Below are positions 63,211-64,000 of a stretch of DNA of 64,000 bases, piece by piece (within the stretch, counting starts at the first letter, position 1; each line of letters opens with the position of its first letter). The translations under genes were made by a program, and so were the position numbers. Source of the stretch: Opitutia bacterium (lineage in GTDB: Bacteria > Verrucomicrobiota > Verrucomicrobiia > Opitutales > UBA953); NCBI GenBank assembly GCA_003569245.1, contig BGOM01000011.1:168543-232542 (forward strand). Direction: 5' to 3'. The notes under the pieces were generated by a model, which did not search any database, was not told the DNA's origin, and saw only the letters and a program-made list of their open reading frames with translations.

Positions 63211-64000
63211 TTACTTCTTCGCCTTCGGCGCCGCCGTCACCTCAGCCTTGAGCTCGGTCAACGGTCACGGGCTCAGGCTTCAGCCCCGTGAAGGCGGCCT
63301 GCTCGGCTTGGATGACCTCGGTCGCGACCAAGCCACCGCGGGCGACCAGGAAGCGGTACTTCAGCGAAAGGGTTTCGCCCTTTTTGAGATTGGCGCGCGG
63401 GTAAGCCCCGAATCGCGCGTAGTCCGATAAGCGGACCAGCGGGTGCCGCGCGGGTTGGCCGGGTGGTCGATCTCCACGACGCCGAAGGTCTTCTCGCCGA
63501 GGGCGTAGGTCATGCCGACCCACGGGTAATCGACGTCTTTGTGCGGGAGCGGCTTGGCGACCGGAAAGTAATAAGTCGTCTTGGCGGCGATGACCTCCTG
63601 CGGGGCGCGGTAGTGCACGCCGCCGTGCTCGGGGTCGGCCTCGAGCGCAAGGTCGCCGGCCTCGGCCTTGACGGTCGTCTGGAAATCGACCCGCAGGAAA
63701 CCCGGGGCCGCGAGCGGCGAGAGTTCGAGCGTGCGCTCTTCCGAAAGGATGAGCCGTCCCTTCTTATCGCTCCACTCGATGGTCGAAACGAGTCGCGCCA
63801 GCCCGCGCTCGGCGGTCTGCTGCTTGAAAACCCGTGTGCACCTGACGACCCGAACCCATCGACCAGAGGTCGAGCTTCTGGCCCTCGAGACCGACCCGCA
63901 TCCAGCCGAAGAAGATCCGCGGTGATGCGTGTACGTGCCGCCGGGCCCCTTGGTGATGGCCTGACCATCGACCGATCGACGACGCGCAGGTAAGGTTTGT
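63211..64000 (-). pseudogene. DUF6807 (PmoA-like) family protein, multiply interrupted, runs off the right edge
   Basis: Pieces of one protein are readable in shifting frames. They are KPYLRVVD near 63990, TKGPGGTYTHHRG near 63930, FFGWMRVGLEGQKLDLWSMG near 63880, VFKQQTAERGLARLVSTIEW near 63800, FLRVDFQTTV near 63700 and VDYPWVGMTYALGEKTFGVV near 63510. DYARFGAYPRANLKKGETL follows near 63410, and the end ELKAEVTAAPKAKK stops at 63211. HHRG followed by FGW and the later YRFLVARGG match DUF6807 proteins, secreted and common in Verrucomicrobiota. Single-base slips occur near 63960, 63916, 63832, 63425 and 63265. Either this copy is decaying or base quality is poor here. Confidence 0.75.

Overview
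The window is GC-rich, densely coded bacterial DNA. The gene set points to Verrucomicrobiota, most likely an Opitutae/Opitutales-type member. Indicators are paired DUF1501 and DUF1549/DUF1553 proteins, a PVC-type haem-binding CxxCH protein, a DUF6807 protein and three secreted S1 sulfatases. An outer membrane is implied by an Mla-type lipid transport operon, an LpxR-like lipid A deacylase and a Pal/OmpA lipoprotein. No tRNA, rRNA, insertion sequence, prophage or CRISPR array was seen, and no gene-free stretch exceeds about 300 bases.

Layout. (1) 1-6163: the start of an unidentified minus-strand gene, then sucA-sucB-lpd (2-oxoglutarate dehydrogenase complex) with a promoter and terminator, then the SRP RNA gene on the minus strand. 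(2) 6163-14806: valS followed by a tight run of nagB, a ROK protein, a PIG-L deacetylase, a sugar-1-phosphate nucleotidyltransferase, a NahK-like anomeric kinase and a GalE-like epimerase. This reads as an N-acetylhexosamine salvage operon. (3) 14796-18394, minus strand: LpxR-like protein, Ppx/GppA, SCO protein and a secreted hypothetical. (4) 18463-25370: MlaE-MlaF-MlaD-PqiC-type operon, then DUF5069, a divergent SpoU-like protein, a hypothetical and an MFS transporter. (5) 25371-36007: M16 peptidase, prfB, an unknown protein, a DsbD-like protein with unusual domain order and a frameshift, a Pal/OmpA lipoprotein, MoeB-rhodanese, RuvX and TruA. (6) 36092-42184: YHYH protein, sulfatase and PEBP-type protein that share Gly/Lys-rich segments, then HupE-like, a second sulfatase and glutaredoxin. 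(7) 42281-47002: a probable sugar/sugar-acid operon (unknown enzyme, cupin isomerase, TIM-barrel isomerase, Gfo/Idh oxidoreductase). (8) 47132-54919: a twin-DTG aspartic protease-like protein, a double-thioredoxin protein, DUF3293, a PVC cytochrome, a third sulfatase and a metallophosphoesterase. (9) 55028-59508: a 1319-residue Pls-type membrane NRPS (the poly-epsilon-lysine synthetase architecture) with an overlapping phosphopantetheinyl transferase, preceded by an attenuator-like terminator that ends at its start codon. (10) 59516-64000, minus strand: DUF1501, DUF1549/1553 and DUF6807 genes, with an intergenic region holding two oppositely oriented G-tract hexamer arrays.

Most interesting are the Pls-type synthetase with its 5' attenuator, the mirror-image G-tract arrays, a recurring TTAA direct-repeat box upstream of three secreted-protein genes, the twin-DTG protease, and the hexosamine operon that uses PIG-L where NagA is expected. 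Single-base frameshifts occur in several otherwise intact genes and become frequent after about 62.4 kb. This suggests residual assembly errors, possibly near a contig end, rather than real gene decay.
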